DNA from: Spirochaetia bacterium UBA5550
Lineage (GTDB): Bacteria > Spirochaetota > UBA4802 > UBA5550
Length of the DNA stretch: 6,619 nt
Reading direction: 5' to 3'
Assembly: GCA_002425885.1 (NCBI GenBank)
Contig: DINC01000218.1
Location: 195 to 6,813 of the forward strand
How positions within the stretch are numbered: the stretch's first letter is position 1; each line of letters starts with the position of its first letter. Below are positions 5,550-6,619 of this stretch, piece after piece. The notes under the pieces are model-generated. The model worked only from the letters and a program-made list of their open reading frames with translations, was not told the DNA's origin and made no database searches. The position numbers were made by a program, and so were the translations under genes.

Positions 5550-6619
5550 GTTTTTGCCCGGGGCTGAAGGTGAATAGCTTTCCATGAGAGTGATATGCAG
5601 TTTTTCGAAGTCCTCTTTATTTGTCAGTTTGAAGAATTCAAGAACACCATCATCAGTGATTTCAAATCTTGACTTGTTATTTTCAATTTCTACAAAAACC
5701 GTCGCGAGATAGACTGTATAAATAAGGCTTTTAAGCTCTTCAGGAGCCCTGTGCGGCCTGCGGTGGAGTTCTATTGTTTTTATAAGAGATTCATTGAAAT
5801 TCCATCTTTTACATATAAGAGCGCCAAGTGAGCTGTGGCTTATGCCGAGGCTTATCTCTTCAAGGAGGGTTGAATCTTCGATACCTTTAAAGCCTGTTAT
5901 TGTCCGTATCTTTTCAAGGAGATCCGAGTGCATTGACAGCATAACTATTTTCCCGATATCAGCAAGCAGGGCGGAGAGGTAAACCTGGTCAGCAAGCCTG
6001 CTGTTGGCCGGAAGACGCTTTACAAGTGCCTGCGCATAAAAAGCACGTTTGTTTGAATCATTCCAGATTGCTTCGAATCTTTTATATCGCGATTCAACAA
6101 CTTTCTGAACTCCGGTTGCTATGAGGAGAGTGTTGATCCCTTTCATCCCTATAATTTTAACAGCTTCATCAATTGTTTCTATCCTGTTCATTGTTACATA
6201 ACCGGCAGAATTTGACAGCTTTATTATAGATGCAGTTAGTCCCGGATCTTTCGATATTGATGCTGCTATGCGTTTTATATCGCTTTCCGGATTCCGGCAT
6301 AGTGCCCTTATCTCCTTTATATTGTCAGGGAGAGCAGGTATCTCTTCGATCTCCTTCATTATCTCTTCTGCAACTCTGAACTGAAGTTCTGTATTGCCGA
6401 TATTACACGGGATACTCAGATTAACAGATGTCAGATTTTCGTTTCTGCTTATTGTAAATGATTCCTTGGGGAATCCTGAGCTTTTTAACAGCATCATTGC
6501 CATAATGAGCCCGAGGCCGGCTCCTTCAGAATCATCAAGTACATCAGCAAAGGCCTCGGAAATGTCATGATATTTAAATGCTTTTGATACACGGGCCTTG
6601 ATTTTATTCATTTCAGAGA
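5538..6619 (-). CDS. HDOD-domain signalling protein with N-terminal GHKL-type ATPase remnant (5' end outside window)
   Basis: The frame stays open to the window edge: codons for Ser-Glu precede the first internal Met at 6611, so the real start lies outside. Numbering from that Met, residues 1-68 look like the last part of a histidine kinase/anti-sigma-type ATP-binding domain: an [16 protein letters not shown] stretch (20-35) holding the G2-box, then strands ending in VNLSIP (63-68). Residues from about 85 to 290 form an HDOD domain: IPALP at 91-95, [18 protein letters not shown] at 121-138, the HD-equivalent ADIG at 217-220, and LHRRP at 282-286. Because the HD pair reads Ala-Asp, metal-dependent phosphohydrolase activity is not expected; HDOD domains usually act as protein-protein or regulatory modules in signalling and motility control. 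The C-terminal tail (about 320-357) is charged and ends in a Lys-rich stretch. glyQ lies downstream on the same strand, 85 bases after the stop. The partner and signal are unknown. Confidence 0.85.
   Translation of the reverse strand, partial: SEMNKIKARVSKAFKYHDISEAFADVLDDSEGAGLGLIMAMMLLKSSGFPKESFTISRNENLTSVNLSIPCNIGNTELQFRVAEEIMKEIEEIPALPDNIKEIRALCRNPESDIKRIAASISKDPGLTASIIKLSNSAGYVTMNRIETIDEAVKIIGMKGINTLLIATGVQKVVESRYKRFEAIWNDSNKRAFYAQALVKRLPANSRLADQVYLSALLADIGKIVMLSMHSDLLEKIRTITGFKGIEDSTLLEEISLGISHSSLGALICKRWNFNESLIKTIELHRRPHRAPEELKSLIYTVYLATVFVEIENNKSRFEITDDGVLEFFKLTNKEDFEKLHITLMESYSPSAPGKNGKK

Overview
The window looks like ordinary chromosomal DNA from a Gram-negative-type bacterium of moderate GC content. 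The envelope type is inferred from an MlaF-like lipid-transport ATPase and a small exported protein. The lineage cannot be fixed from the sequence alone. A partial protein joining the end of a GHKL-type ATPase domain to an HDOD domain recalls architectures I associate with spirochaetes, but the separate glycyl-tRNA synthetase alpha chain (glyQ) is not typical of the best-known spirochaetes. Deferribacteres-like or deltaproteobacterial-like lineages are also possible.

Layout. Bases 1-40 hold one end of a dispersed intergenic repeat. A small exported protein of unknown function (120-518, +) follows, closed by a strong hairpin terminator at about 523-560. The 193-base gap before rsgA holds a second, pseudoknot-capable hairpin and a 9-codon mini-ORF whose stop overlaps the rsgA start. 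rsgA (712-1629, +) and an MlaF-like ABC ATPase gene (1641-2396, +) are 11 bases apart and form an operon. A roughly 163-bp non-coding element with terminal inverted repeats and three internal hairpins (2409-2571) lies between them and a PfkB-family sugar/nucleoside kinase gene (2597-3580, +).

From there all genes are on the minus strand. A DHH/DHHA1 phosphoesterase of the NrnA type (3573-4556) overlaps the kinase gene tail to tail by 8 bp. glyQ (4574-5452) lies 17 bases upstream of nrnA in a tight pair. An HDOD regulatory protein (5538 to the window edge) is cut off at its N-terminus by the window boundary.

Functionally this is mostly housekeeping: ribosome assembly (RsgA), tRNA charging (GlyQ), short-RNA and pAp turnover (NrnA-like), nucleoside or sugar phosphorylation, lipid or solute transport, and signalling (HDOD). 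I did not find a clear new defence or mobile system. The points most worth a second look are the double active-site substitution in the ABC ATPase, the structured leader upstream of rsgA, the MITE/REP-like element and its sister end at the window start, glyQ without glyS beside it, and the ATPase-HDOD fusion.
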